From JBCCCJ01 sp039029315 (lineage in GTDB: Bacteria; Bacteroidota; Bacteroidia; J057), in NCBI GenBank assembly GCA_039029315.1, contig JBCCGK010000083.1:1-52653 (forward strand): DNA of 52,653 nt, given 5' to 3'. Shown in pieces: positions 35,585 through 44,059 of the stretch (position 1 is the first letter of the stretch; each line of letters begins with the position of its first letter). A program made the position numbers and the translations under genes. Under the pieces are notes generated by a model, which saw nothing but the letters and a program-made list of their open reading frames with translations, ran no database searches and was not told where the DNA came from.

Positions 35585-35639
35585 GATTTTTGTATTCTTG
35601 TCAAGGTAGACAGGGGCAAGCCAAAATAGTTACATGCGT

Positions 35640-35675
35640 GGTGACTTTTTTTTCATCGGAAAGGAAAAAAATCAC
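35640..35675. other. Inverted repeat upstream of the sigma gene
   Basis: GGTGACTTTTTTTTC and GGAAAAAAATCACC pair around a short loop, 55-90 nt upstream of the sigma factor start and on the far side from the lectin gene. It could be an operator or a 5'-leader hairpin. The 288-bp divergent spacer holds no gene. Confidence 0.45.
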
Positions 35676-35872
35676 CTCAAGATGTTTCCAAGACTTCTAT
35701 GAGGATGATTGCCAGATAGAGTCGTGCAAACAGGAGCAGAAGAATAGCACTGGATCAAGCTGAACTCCGTTCCTGAGTTCTGAAAAAACACAGTTCCCGC
35801 ATCCCAATTTTCCCTATCTTTAATCCTGACCGCTTCCTCTTTGCATTCTCCACCAGCCTGAACTCATGACTC

Positions 35873-36553
35873 ATGCCTACATCCATCACACTTTTCCTTT
35901 TCCTGATCAGTCTAACAATCACACTCACAGCTCAGCGAGCAACCATAGAGGACTTCACCCTACAAGGAGATACCTACCTGACTGAGCAGGATTGCTTTCG
36001 CCTCACAGAGGAGCAAGACTATTCTTCTGGTTCCATTTGGTACAAACATCCGATCAGTCTGGCCAAACCCTTCTCGATCGAATTGTCTATCATGGCAGGG
36101 TGTCAGGACGATCTGGGAGCTGATGGGATGGTGTTTGTCTTTACGCCTCGGGCCAATAGTCTGGGCTATGTAGGAGAGGGAATCGGCTTCTCTGGACTGG
36201 TGCCGTCGGTGGGCATCGAAATCGACACCTGGATCAATTATCATCTCAATGACCTCAAGGAAGATCATCTGGCCATCATGGCCAATGGCAGGGTTGGCCA
36301 CTACAACGATCTGGCAGGTCCGACCCCTATCCCTAATATCGAGGACTGCCTGCAACATAGCCTGGTCATTCTCTGGAATCCACAAGCCCAGCGCTTGTCT
36401 GTCGAGATTGATAGAAAGGAAGTGATTGCGGCTCAAGCTGATCTGATTAATGGCATTTTTCGGGGGAATCCGACTGTTTTCTGGGGGGTAACTGCTGCCA
36501 CAGGTCGGTATAACAACATTCATGAAGTCTGCTTTGACCGGATGAGTAAGTGA
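35873..36553 (+). CDS. Exported L-type (legume-like) lectin-domain protein
   Basis: A 226-residue protein with signal peptide 1-20 (ending LTLTAQ). The mature part is one L-type lectin jelly roll: FTLQGDTYLTEQDCFRLTEE, FSIELSIMAGCQDDLGADGM followed by VFVFTP (the GADG segment carries the metal- and sugar-binding Asp), VGIEIDTWINYHLNDLKEDH with LAIMANG (the E-x-D-x-W-x-N block), and the terminal FWGVTAATGRYNNIHEVCF. It should bind glycans outside the cell, with calcium. No sorting domain is present. A TATCTTTA at 35815 is one mismatch from the -7 box. The neighbour downstream is a universal stress protein. Confidence 0.87.
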   Translation: MPTSITLFLFLISLTITLTAQRATIEDFTLQGDTYLTEQDCFRLTEEQDYSSGSIWYKHPISLAKPFSIELSIMAGCQDDLGADGMVFVFTPRANSLGYVGEGIGFSGLVPSVGIEIDTWINYHLNDLKEDHLAIMANGRVGHYNDLAGPTPIPNIEDCLQHSLVILWNPQAQRLSVEIDRKEVIAAQADLINGIFRGNPTVFWGVTAATGRYNNIHEVCFDRMSK

Positions 36554-36616
36554 CTTGCGAATCAGGGGACTTTTCTCTATCTTATTGAGGATCATCACCT
36601 TTTCAAACTCCTGCCT

Positions 36617-37495
36617 ATGACCCCCCTATCCAACATTCTATGTCCTGTTGATTTTTCTCAAGCTTCCTATGATGCCATCGAGAAGGCAAGTTTTCTGGCG
36701 CGTTTGTTTCAGTCTGATTTGACCTTGTTGCATGTTATTCCGGATCTCTTATTGGCAAGATCTCCGGGATTAAGCAAAAATGAAGATTGGCACGCCCAGC
36801 ACAAGATGGATGAAGCCGAAAATGAAGCCAGAAAGCTGCTACGGAAGGCAAAGCGTCGCTATATTCCCTATGTAGTGAAATCCAGATCCAGCATTCGGCG
36901 GGGGAATGTTGCAGAAGAAATCTTGTTGGACGCAGAACGCCTGAATTCCGATTTGATCATCATGGCAGCCAAAGGACAAGAGATAGGTGAAAGTCTGAAG
37001 GTCGTTATGGAAAAAGCCAGCTGTCCGGTTTTGGCCTATCACAAACATAAACTGACCAATGACATCGGAGAACAGATGAAGGGATTTCGACGCATTTTGT
37101 TGCCACTTCCTGCCCAATGGGATTTTGACAGGGTAGGTCATCTCGAATCCTATATAGAAACCTATCTATCCTTCATGTGCCCGGAATTGGTCATGGCCAA
37201 AATGATCGAGCCTGGGACGACACATGAAAATCGGGTACAGATTCGGCTGCAACTCGAAGCGCTGGGGCAACGATTTGTGGATATGGGATTGCCCAAGGTC
37301 CGCTGTCATATGCTGGAAGGAAAATATTCCACAGACCTGATTCTGCGTCTTTCTCAAAAAGAAGCATGTGATCTGATCATGATGGATGCGCCCAGCACAC
37401 CAACTCGGCACAGCGATCTCGGGGGATTCACGCATCAGGTAGCCAAAGATGCCGCTATGCCCGTATTCACCATGAATCAGGCCTTGACGAACTAA
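36617..37495 (+). CDS. Universal stress protein with tandem Usp domains
   Basis: A 292-residue cytoplasmic protein with two UspA folds. Domain 1 (about 4-150): ILCPVDFSQASYDAIEKA, LTLLHVIPD, the segment DLIIMAAKG and VVMEKASCPVLAYH. Domain 2 (about 155-290): RILLPLPAQWDFDRV, CDLIMMDAPSTPTRHSDLGG and VAKDAAMPVFTMN. The G-x2-G-x9-G-S/T ATP loop is degenerate in both. Single gene. Its TAA stop is also the left target-site copy of a MITE that starts with the next base. Confidence 0.9.
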   Translation: MTPLSNILCPVDFSQASYDAIEKASFLARLFQSDLTLLHVIPDLLLARSPGLSKNEDWHAQHKMDEAENEARKLLRKAKRRYIPYVVKSRSSIRRGNVAEEILLDAERLNSDLIIMAAKGQEIGESLKVVMEKASCPVLAYHKHKLTNDIGEQMKGFRRILLPLPAQWDFDRVGHLESYIETYLSFMCPELVMAKMIEPGTTHENRVQIRLQLEALGQRFVDMGLPKVRCHMLEGKYSTDLILRLSQKEACDLIMMDAPSTPTRHSDLGGFTHQVAKDAAMPVFTMNQALTN

Positions 37496-37657
37496 GAGAC
37501 TGTTTGAACATCTGTCACTTATTGTTTGTATGCGTCTTTTTTCCTCATCCTACAACTTTTTTTTGTTCGCATAGCACCACTATGAGATCAAAAAAGAGCC
37601 TCGTCTGAGAAAAAAATACATCATAAAAATTCTTAGCACAGATTCCAAAACAGTCTC
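37496..37657 (+). mobile_element. MITE copy A (162 bp) abutting a stop codon
   Basis: Terminal inverted repeats GAGACTGTTTGAACATCTGT and, at the right end, CCAAAACAGTCTC. TAA occurs directly on both sides (37493-37495 and 37658-37660). The interior holds a hairpin around 37555-37595 with T- and A-rich arms. No coding capacity. Confidence 0.9.
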
Positions 37658-37817
37658 TAAGAGATCAAACGATGAGTGCGAATCCAGGGGTGAAACTAGA
37701 CCCTTGCCTTCATTTCTGCTTGTTTTGAAAAAAAATGAATCAGGAAACCCGACTCAATAATCGAACTTCCTGATTGAGGGATAGAGAATTTGTATTGAAC
37801 AGATGATTCTCTCCTGC

Positions 37818-38411
37818 TTATTTCCACTTGATATTACATCCACTGGGCCTGACAAAGGCTTCAGCTAATTTCTGTTCTCTATCAAGGGCAGCTAGCGCTT
37901 CATTGAGGTAATTATTTCTGGCACTACCAGAATCAAGGGGATTGTCGTCGATCTTTCCCTGAAAGACTACCTGAAAGGCATCCTGCTCATATGTCAGAAC
38001 AAAGGCTTCAGGATTTTTGGTTGCCTTAAATTGTTTGGCAACTGCCTGATCTTCGTCCAGCAGATAAGGAAATGGAAAGGGATTGGTGGTTCGACGGGTT
38101 TGGCCGTCTTTGTTCAACATGCTTGGATCATTGCTGTTGACAGCCAGGAATGCAACATCCTTATCTTTGAAGGCCTCATATAGATGTTGGATTCTCTCTT
38201 CATATCTGACAGACCAGACACAATTTGAGCTAGTGAAGAGCACAACTACTGCCTTTTTGTCTTTGAATTGATCCAGAGAGATCTTCTCCATGTGTTCATT
38301 ATTCAAGGAGAAGTTGTTGACTGTAGTAATTTCCTGGGCCTGTACTGATTTGAGAAAAAAACTCATTCCGAGTAGGATACCCACAAAAAAACCGAGCGCA
38401 ATCTTAGTCAT
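37818..38411 (-). CDS. Exported thioredoxin-like redoxin (AhpC/TSA type)
   Basis: A 197-residue protein with signal peptide about 1-25 (ending VQAQE). The thioredoxin fold is seen in AVVVLFTSSNCVWSVRYEER (53-72), AFLAVNSNDP, FPFPYLLDEDQAVAKQFKA and NPEAFVLTYEQDAFQVVFQG with KIDDNP. The active site has one Cys (SSNC-VWS) instead of C-x2-C. A second Cys lies in the C-terminal RPSGCNIKWK, a sequence shared by this family, so the pair may act as peroxidatic and resolving residues. It overlaps the phosphopantetheinyl transferase gene by 8 bp and is its downstream neighbour in the operon. Confidence 0.87.
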   Translation of the reverse strand: MTKIALGFFVGILLGMSFFLKSVQAQEITTVNNFSLNNEHMEKISLDQFKDKKAVVVLFTSSNCVWSVRYEERIQHLYEAFKDKDVAFLAVNSNDPSMLNKDGQTRRTTNPFPFPYLLDEDQAVAKQFKATKNPEAFVLTYEQDAFQVVFQGKIDDNPLDSGSARNNYLNEALAALDREQKLAEAFVRPSGCNIKWK

Positions 38412-39114
38412 ACACCTTGGATTTTTCTTTTGAAAATGGAATTGTCGCTGAACTAGGTGAGAAGCAGTCTGAGGTATAGGTTAAGACGAATTCAGGACAA
38501 AATTGATAACTAATTAAATAGTGTTTATGAAAGTCGTCCTTTTGTACGGATGCGGGAAGAAAACCGTTGCGTTTCAGCTCAAAATTCTCAATATCAAGGA
38601 ATAGATTGTGCTTAAAGGCAAAGCCCTGACCGAGGATTTTGTAGAGGGTTTCTTTGGCACTCCACATGAGGAGGAAGAGTTCATGGCTCTTGTGTTGTTC
38701 AAAGAAAGCGACCTCTGCTTCATTCATCCAGAGATAGCTGGTTCGGAAGTTTCGCTTGCGTTTGAGGTATTCCAGGTCAATACCTACTTCGCATTCTGTC
38801 GAAGCAATGGCAGCAGAATATTTTGTGGAATGGGTGTAAGAAATGAAATGAGAATTGGTGGAAAGATATGGTTTTCCGCTTTGTGTATTGAGTGATTCAA
38901 CACGGGAATGATTGCGAATTTTGATCAATTCTTTCAGGCACAGTCGACTGGAAAGCCATTCCAACCTCTTTTGTGGATGTTCGATATTTCCTAATCGAAC
39001 CCACTCATTTTCATAGAGTTTTACTCTTTCGAGAAAAAAAAGCTCCTCCTCTTCGATGTGCCAGGCACCAATAGACACACCGGGAATCTGACTGCTTAAC
39101 GGGATAAATGACAT
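38404..39114 (-). CDS. 4'-phosphopantetheinyl transferase superfamily protein
   Basis: The ATG at 39114 is chosen over an upstream TTG. The 236-residue product has the Sfp/HetI motifs: SGKPYLSTNSHFISYTHST (about 80-98), CEVGIDLEYLKRK (metal-binding G-I-D-x-E) and LLMWSAKETLYKILGQG (W-S/T-x-K-E-x-x-x-K). It transfers phosphopantetheine from CoA to the Ser of acyl or peptidyl carrier proteins in the cytoplasm. It is followed, with an 8-bp overlap, by the redoxin gene and preceded by the SPOR-like gene 69 nt away. No carrier-protein gene cluster is in view. Confidence 0.9.
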   Translation of the reverse strand: MSFIPLSSQIPGVSIGAWHIEEEELFFLERVKLYENEWVRLGNIEHPQKRLEWLSSRLCLKELIKIRNHSRVESLNTQSGKPYLSTNSHFISYTHSTKYSAAIASTECEVGIDLEYLKRKRNFRTSYLWMNEAEVAFFEQHKSHELFLLMWSAKETLYKILGQGFAFKHNLFLDIENFELKRNGFLPASVQKDDFHKHYLISYQFCPEFVLTYTSDCFSPSSATIPFSKEKSKVYD

Positions 39115-39183
39115 AGCACAACTGTTTCCATCCTTGAATGTAATCAATTTTGAAGGAAAACAGAAGCCCGATTCGAGGAAAGA

Positions 39184-39837
39184 TTAGTTGTCAAGAAAAT
39201 TCGCCTGACTTTCCTGTCGTTGCAGATATTGATTGGCTTCATCCACGGTTACCCGCACTCCATCAATATATGGAACCACAAATGGATTGTCCAGACCAAG
39301 TTTTTTGAGTTCATCTTTGAATTCAGAAGCCTCGTCATACGTTCGGAAAGCACCGATCATATATTTGTTGAAGCCATCTGACCGCTCGGCCAGAAAGTCG
39401 CTGGAACTGGATCCTTTAGAATCCATTTGGTAGAAAACAAAGGCTCCAATTTGAATTCGATAAATCAATCCGGCAGGGATGCCCATATCATTGACCACCT
39501 TCTGTGTTCCGTATTGCTTTTTGAATTGCTGATTTTGGGTGCGTAGGGCCTCCAATTCACCCTCAGACTGGATCAGTGCCCATCTCAGGCTGTCGACGGC
39601 ATCAGAACTTTGAGTCTCAGAGGCTTGATTCATCAACTCCTTATTGCGTCGCTTCAGATCTTTGATTTGATCTTGATAGTTCTCGAACTCTGCGCGAAGT
39701 GATAGCGGATTCTTGACATACATTTTGGCTTTATCCTTCCAGAACTTTTTGTCTTCTTTTGTGACTTGACCTGAAAGGGATTGGCTTGTAAACAAGAAAG
39801 CAAGCAATGCGCAGGTGCATACCAACAGATACCTCAT
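39184..39837 (-). CDS. Exported coiled-coil protein with SPOR-like domain
   Basis: A 217-residue protein with signal peptide about 1-23 (ending SLSGQ). Residues 45-115 form a coiled coil (FENYQDQIKDLKRRNKELMN, SEGELEALRTQNQQFKKQYG). The C-terminal part, YRIQIGAFVFYQMDSKG, then FNKYMIGAFRTYDEASEFKD and FVVPYIDGVRVTVDEA, reads like two halves of a SPOR-type peptidoglycan-binding fold. Related Bacteroidota proteins are sometimes labelled ezrin/radixin/moesin family because of the coiled coil. It probably acts in the periplasm on or near the cell wall. First gene before the transferase and redoxin genes. Confidence 0.7.
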   Translation of the reverse strand: MRYLLVCTCALLAFLFTSQSLSGQVTKEDKKFWKDKAKMYVKNPLSLRAEFENYQDQIKDLKRRNKELMNQASETQSSDAVDSLRWALIQSEGELEALRTQNQQFKKQYGTQKVVNDMGIPAGLIYRIQIGAFVFYQMDSKGSSSSDFLAERSDGFNKYMIGAFRTYDEASEFKDELKKLGLDNPFVVPYIDGVRVTVDEANQYLQRQESQANFLDN

Positions 39838-40061
39838 TTGGCGAAAATTATTGCAGTTATGGTGTTAAAACTACGAAATATCTCAGGTTATCGTAACCTA
39901 AAACTCCTCTCTTACAACGTCTGTGTCTTCAAAAATATTGGCAAAATGATTGAAAATCAGCATTTGCCTTCCCCTAGGACACACCTATGCAAGATTTGTG
40001 CCTGAACTGACCAATAACGAGAAGAGATTCTGCGAAGGGGAGAGAATTTGTAAGAATCTGG

Positions 40062-40092
40062 TTGTAATTCGGTCTCATTCGCAGTACTTTTG
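40062..40092 (+). promoter_or_regulatory. Bacteroidota-type promoter of mdh
   Basis: TTG at 40062-40064 and TACTTTTG at 40085-40092, spaced by 20 nt, match the TTG/TAnnTTTG consensus. Transcription would start near 40098, leaving a leader of about 40 nt before the mdh ATG. Confidence 0.65.
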
Positions 40093-40139
40093 TGCCCGAT
40101 ATGTTTGACCCTTTTTTTTAACCTTTCAATAGAATATCC

Positions 40140-41069
40140 ATGTCCAAAGTAACAGTCGTCGGCGCTGGGAATGTAGGAGCTACTTGTGCAGAATGCGTCG
40201 CTCGAGCCGAAGTGTGCAACGAAGTCGTAATGGTTGATATCAAGGAAAACTTTGCAGAAGGCAAAGCCCTTGACCAGTGGGAGACTTCTCCTGTCAATTA
40301 TTTTGATACACGTATCACCGGTTCGACCAATGACTATAGCAAAACAGCTGGCTCTGATGTAGTCGTTATTACTTCTGGTATTCCAAGACGACCAGGCATG
40401 AGCAGAGATGATCTCATCGCAACCAATGCCAAAATTGTCAAGAGTGTAACAGAAAATGTGATTGCACATTCACCTGATGCGATCATCATCGTTGTTTCCA
40501 ATCCTTTGGATGTGATGACTTATCAGGCTTATCTGACAGCTGGATTCCCTTCCACAAGAGTGATGGGGATGGCAGGTGTGCTAGATACCGCACGCTATCG
40601 CTCCTTCCTGGCTCTGGAACTGAACGTCTCTCCTAAAGATATTCAGGCAGTATTGATGGGAGGTCATGGAGATACCATGGTCCCGCTGCCTCGCTACACC
40701 ACTGTTGCAGGAATTCCTGTTACTGAGCTTGTCAGCGAAGAAAGAATTGAAGCCATTGTGAACCGTACCAAAAAAGGAGGTGGAGAGATTGTGAAATTGT
40801 TGGGAACAAGTGGATGGTATGCCCCAGGTGCTGCTGCAGCACAAATGGTCGAAGCCATCATGAAAGACTCCAGAAGAATCTTCCCTGTCTGTACATACCT
40901 GACCGGAGAGTATGGTGTCAATGATTTGTACCTCGGTGTCCCTGTAGTTTTGGGAAGAAATGGCATCGAACAAATTATTGAATTGCAATTGAATGAAGCC
41001 GAAATGGCTTTGCTTCATGAATCTGCTGGAGCTGTCAGAAAAGTTGTAAGCGTGTTGGACACTTTATAA
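40140..41069 (+). CDS. mdh: NAD-dependent malate dehydrogenase
   Basis: A 309-residue protein of the LDH-like malate dehydrogenase group. The NAD site is VTVVGAGNVGATCAECVA (4-21), followed by VVMVDIKENFAEGKALDQWE (the Asp that selects NAD), VVITSGIPRRPGMSRDDLI (substrate loop with two Arg), NPLDVMTYQAY (the conserved N-P-x-D), and the catalytic His in GGHGDTMVPLPRYTTVAG. It oxidises malate to oxaloacetate in the citric acid cycle in the cytoplasm. Length and motifs are complete. It has its own promoter and is followed by a long terminator-like hairpin. Confidence 0.96.
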   Translation: MSKVTVVGAGNVGATCAECVARAEVCNEVVMVDIKENFAEGKALDQWETSPVNYFDTRITGSTNDYSKTAGSDVVVITSGIPRRPGMSRDDLIATNAKIVKSVTENVIAHSPDAIIIVVSNPLDVMTYQAYLTAGFPSTRVMGMAGVLDTARYRSFLALELNVSPKDIQAVLMGGHGDTMVPLPRYTTVAGIPVTELVSEERIEAIVNRTKKGGGEIVKLLGTSGWYAPGAAAAQMVEAIMKDSRRIFPVCTYLTGEYGVNDLYLGVPVVLGRNGIEQIIELQLNEAEMALLHESAGAVRKVVSVLDTL

Positions 41070-41094
41070 TTCGTCGTCCATCAAAAGCCGCTTT

Positions 41095-41174
41095 CTCGGT
41101 GTTTGAGTTGTCTTTGGGATAATTGAATTCTGTAATATCCGAAAGATGAATCTCAAACACCGAGCTTTTTTTAT
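41095..41174 (+). terminator. Long hairpin with T-run after mdh, containing the next start codon
   Basis: Outer stem CTCGGTGTTTGAG (41095-41107) pairs perfectly with CTCAAACACCGAG (41152-41164); inner stem CTTTGGGATA (41112-41121) pairs with TATCCGAAAG (41136-41145) with one mismatch; CTTTTTTTAT follows at 41165. The shape is that of an intrinsic terminator. The ATG of the S41 peptidase (41146) lies between the inner and outer stems, so the structure may end mdh transcription, control the peptidase, or both. Confidence 0.7.
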
Positions 41175-42684
41175 AGATGCCAAAACCCCGCTTATGCTGG
41201 TATTGGCTGGTTTCATTATTTCCACCTCTGTTTTTTCCCAGCATAAAAATGATCCAAGACACAACTTCCAATACCTGTGGGAGTTGTTTGATCAGCAGTA
41301 TGGGAACTTTCAGGCCAAAGACGTGGATTGGCAACAATTGTACGATGCGCGGATCGACAATATCGGTCCCAAAACTACAGGTCAACAGTTGTTCGATGAC
41401 ATGGCATCTATGTTGGATGAACTTCAAGATTTTCATGTCACACTTCAGGGAAACATGACCTTCAAGGTCTCTGGGATCGATCCCAAAATCAGTATTGTTC
41501 GGCCGATACAAGCATATCAAACCTACAAAGAATCAACGTATGGTGCATTTTCGCTCAAGGTGATAGAAGAACACTATCTTACAGATGAGTTGACTGTGCG
41601 GTATGACAATTTCCGTTCGGCTTGGCTGGAAGATTCGATTGCATATCTTCATTTCCGAAAATTTGGGGACATCATGCAGACAGATTCTTTTATGCAGGAA
41701 TTCGTGCAGGAGTATGCTTCAGCCAAGGCCTTCATCATCGATGTCCGGGCGAACATGGGGGGCAGTGACAAAGCAGGAAAAGTCATTGCCGATTGTTTTG
41801 CTGATCAGCGTCGGATGTATCTGATTGCTGCTGAACGAACTGGAGAGAAACACGATGAATTTGGTCCCAGGCGATACTGGCATCTCCAGCCAACACCAAC
41901 AAGACAACTAAAACAACCAGTCATTGTCCTGACAAGCAGAAGTTCGATCAGTGCAGCAGAAAATTTTGCATTGGCGATGCAAACTCTGCCGCATGCGATG
42001 ATCCTGGGAGATACCACCAGAGGAGTATTTGCGGATACCCGAACAGAGGTCTTGCCAAATGGGTGGAAGGTAAGTTTGCCATTTACCTACTTTACCAATC
42101 ATGAGGGTGTATGTCTGGAAGGAATGGGGGTTGTTCCGGACCAATTGGTCAAGAATTCGAAGGCACAAATCAAACGAGGAATCGATAATCAATTGGGGAC
42201 TGCCATCAAATTGATTCAGACAGCTTCTTTCGATCAGATTCGTGATTCCAGCACCCTTGCGCGCGTACAAGGCCCACAATTTATCGAAGCCCTCGAAAAG
42301 GGCTTGCTGACAGATGAATGGGAAACGGCATTACTCAGCTATCTGGATGCCTATGAAGCAGGAGAAGGTGCACATTATGTCCTGGAAGATGAACTTCTGG
42401 CAATTGGTAAGAAAATGGTGGCCCTGTCTTATCCCCATCGGGCGCGAAGAGTTCTGGAAGAGGTTGTTCTGCTGGCGTATCCCAAAAGCGAATCTGCCTA
42501 TTTTGAGTTAGGTAAGCTGGCCAAGGCAGAAGGAGAGGAGCATGATGCGCGAAAGTTCTACCATGAAGTCCTTGAATTGAATCCAAAGAACAAGGTGGCC
42601 AAAAAAGAATTGAAACAATTGAATGGTGGGTCTACGACACCACTTGTCCTATTCCAAAAGTCAAAACAAAAAGAAGGGTCGTAA
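41146..42684 (+). CDS. Exported S41-family (tail-specific) peptidase with TPR tail
   Basis: A 512-residue protein. The N-terminus has a plausible signal peptide ending ISTSVFSQ when started at 41146; an ATG at 41194 gives a shorter one and would avoid the hairpin covering the first codons. The N-terminal helical domain (FQYLWELFDQQYGNF) is followed by the S41 core: SIAYLHFRKFGD, AFIIDVRANMGGSDKAG, VIVLTSRSSISAAENFALAM (nucleophile Ser near 268) and ILGDTTRGVFADTR, then LEGMGVVPDQLV. No PDZ domain was recognised. Residues 400-490 carry TPRs (SAYFELGKLAKAEGEEHDAR). It should cleave proteins in the periplasm. Its last 53 bp overlap the convergent menA gene. Confidence 0.88.
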   Translation: MNLKHRAFFIDAKTPLMLVLAGFIISTSVFSQHKNDPRHNFQYLWELFDQQYGNFQAKDVDWQQLYDARIDNIGPKTTGQQLFDDMASMLDELQDFHVTLQGNMTFKVSGIDPKISIVRPIQAYQTYKESTYGAFSLKVIEEHYLTDELTVRYDNFRSAWLEDSIAYLHFRKFGDIMQTDSFMQEFVQEYASAKAFIIDVRANMGGSDKAGKVIADCFADQRRMYLIAAERTGEKHDEFGPRRYWHLQPTPTRQLKQPVIVLTSRSSISAAENFALAMQTLPHAMILGDTTRGVFADTRTEVLPNGWKVSLPFTYFTNHEGVCLEGMGVVPDQLVKNSKAQIKRGIDNQLGTAIKLIQTASFDQIRDSSTLARVQGPQFIEALEKGLLTDEWETALLSYLDAYEAGEGAHYVLEDELLAIGKKMVALSYPHRARRVLEEVVLLAYPKSESAYFELGKLAKAEGEEHDARKFYHEVLELNPKNKVAKKELKQLNGGSTTPLVLFQKSKQKEGS

Positions 42685-43525
42685 GAGCCATTTGTTTGAG
42701 AAAGGGATCCAGTTCAGACGCCTTGGTTTTGGTTTGGACAGCACGACCATTGATCCAGAGAAGTGGTAAGCTCAAGAGAAAGAGCCATTGCCATGGCGTT
42801 TCGAACTTGGCCATAACATAAATCATTGCGCTAAGCAAACCAGCACTGAGCAGGAACCAGTGATAAGCAATGGCTTTTCTTCTGCCAATCCGAACAGGAA
42901 TGCTTTTTTTTCCAGCCTTCTTGTCAGACTCAATGTCTCGAATGTTGTTGACATTCAAGACCGCAACGGCAAATAATCCACAACTGCTTGCGGGGAGCAA
43001 CAAGAGTGGATCGAAGGTTTGGGTATGAAGAAAATACGTTCCAATGACGCCTACCCATCCAAAAAACAATAGGACAGAGATGTCTCCCAAGCCAGCATAC
43101 CCATAAGGTTTTTTGCCAGCAGTGTAGGTAATCGCTGCAATAATCGCAAGAATGCCCACACCCAAAAACATCAGAAATCCTTGGAGGGAATCAAGGGAGA
43201 GATAGAGAAGGCTGAGGCCTGAGGCCAATGAGAGGATGGCAAAAACAATCATCGCGCGAAACATGGCAGAGCGACTGATTTGGCCAGATTGTACCGCCCG
43301 CTGTGGTCCTTCTCGGTCCAGGCTGTCTGCACCATGAACAGAATCACCATAATCATTGGCAAGATTGGAGAGAATTTGCAAAAAAATGGTTGTTAAGGCG
43401 CATAGGGCAAAAACAGTTTCATCAAACAGGCCATCTGCTCCGGCCAGGAAGCTTCCCATACCTATGCTGGCAAGTGCAAGCGGGAGCGTGCGGAGTCTAA
43501 ATGCTGAGAGCCAGGTTTTGATCAT
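42632..43525 (-). CDS. menA: 1,4-dihydroxy-2-naphthoate polyprenyltransferase
   Basis: A 297-residue UbiA-superfamily membrane enzyme. It has the first Asp motif in ILSNLANDYGDSVHGADSLD (about 50-70) followed by REGPQRAVQSGQIS, typical of MenA, and a second in NNIRDIESDKKAGKKSIPVR. About eight hydrophobic segments are visible. It attaches the polyprenyl chain to 1,4-dihydroxy-2-naphthoate, a late step of menaquinone synthesis in the inner membrane. It stands alone on its strand, and its 3' end overlaps the S41 peptidase gene by 53 bp, tail to tail. Confidence 0.92.
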   Translation of the reverse strand: MIKTWLSAFRLRTLPLALASIGMGSFLAGADGLFDETVFALCALTTIFLQILSNLANDYGDSVHGADSLDREGPQRAVQSGQISRSAMFRAMIVFAILSLASGLSLLYLSLDSLQGFLMFLGVGILAIIAAITYTAGKKPYGYAGLGDISVLLFFGWVGVIGTYFLHTQTFDPLLLLPASSCGLFAVAVLNVNNIRDIESDKKAGKKSIPVRIGRRKAIAYHWFLLSAGLLSAMIYVMAKFETPWQWLFLLSLPLLWINGRAVQTKTKASELDPFLKQMALTTLLFVLTFGIGQVVS

Positions 43526-44059
43526 GTGACAGTGCTAGAGTGGGGGAGTGGTTTGAGAGAATAATCCAGGACAAATATGGCGAATATTTATAAATAGCTT
43601 GAACATGGTCTACAGATCAAGGAGAATATGTCTCTGTCCTGTTCTGATTTGCCCATATCCAGATGCAGGCATATATCATATAACCAATATCCACTCAGAA
43701 ATGTTGCCAGCATATTTTTTTCCAGCTTTTTGCCATAGTTCCTGTTTCACCATGGGACATTGTGCTAGTCCAGATGTAGTTCTTCCTCAAAAGATTTCCT
43801 TTGCAGGAATGAAAAAAAACAACTTGTTAAGTATTTGGCAATCATCTTCCACCCTCTCACTCTCCCGCCAGCGGGAGACATCAGCCCACAAGGCTAGGAA
43901 TCAACGATTTCCCCCTTTGGAGGGCAGGGAGAGGAATAGAATAAGCATATGTAAATATGTCCGATTACTTAACTCTCTTACTAGCTCTGTCGAGCAATGA
44001 TGATTCAGCTCAACATGCCAGCCTCATAATTTTACCTCTTAATTCTTCAGCCTTCTTTA
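43526..44059. other. Gene-free stretch with a REP-like hairpin
   Basis: No convincing gene. TCTCCCGC-CA-GCGGGAGA at 43861-43878 is a perfect 8-bp stem with a two-base centre; it lies between CACCCTCTCA and a downstream CCCCCTTTGGAGGGCAGGGAGAGG-like segment (about 43910-43935). The G+C content is locally higher than its A/T-rich surroundings. Confidence 0.5.
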
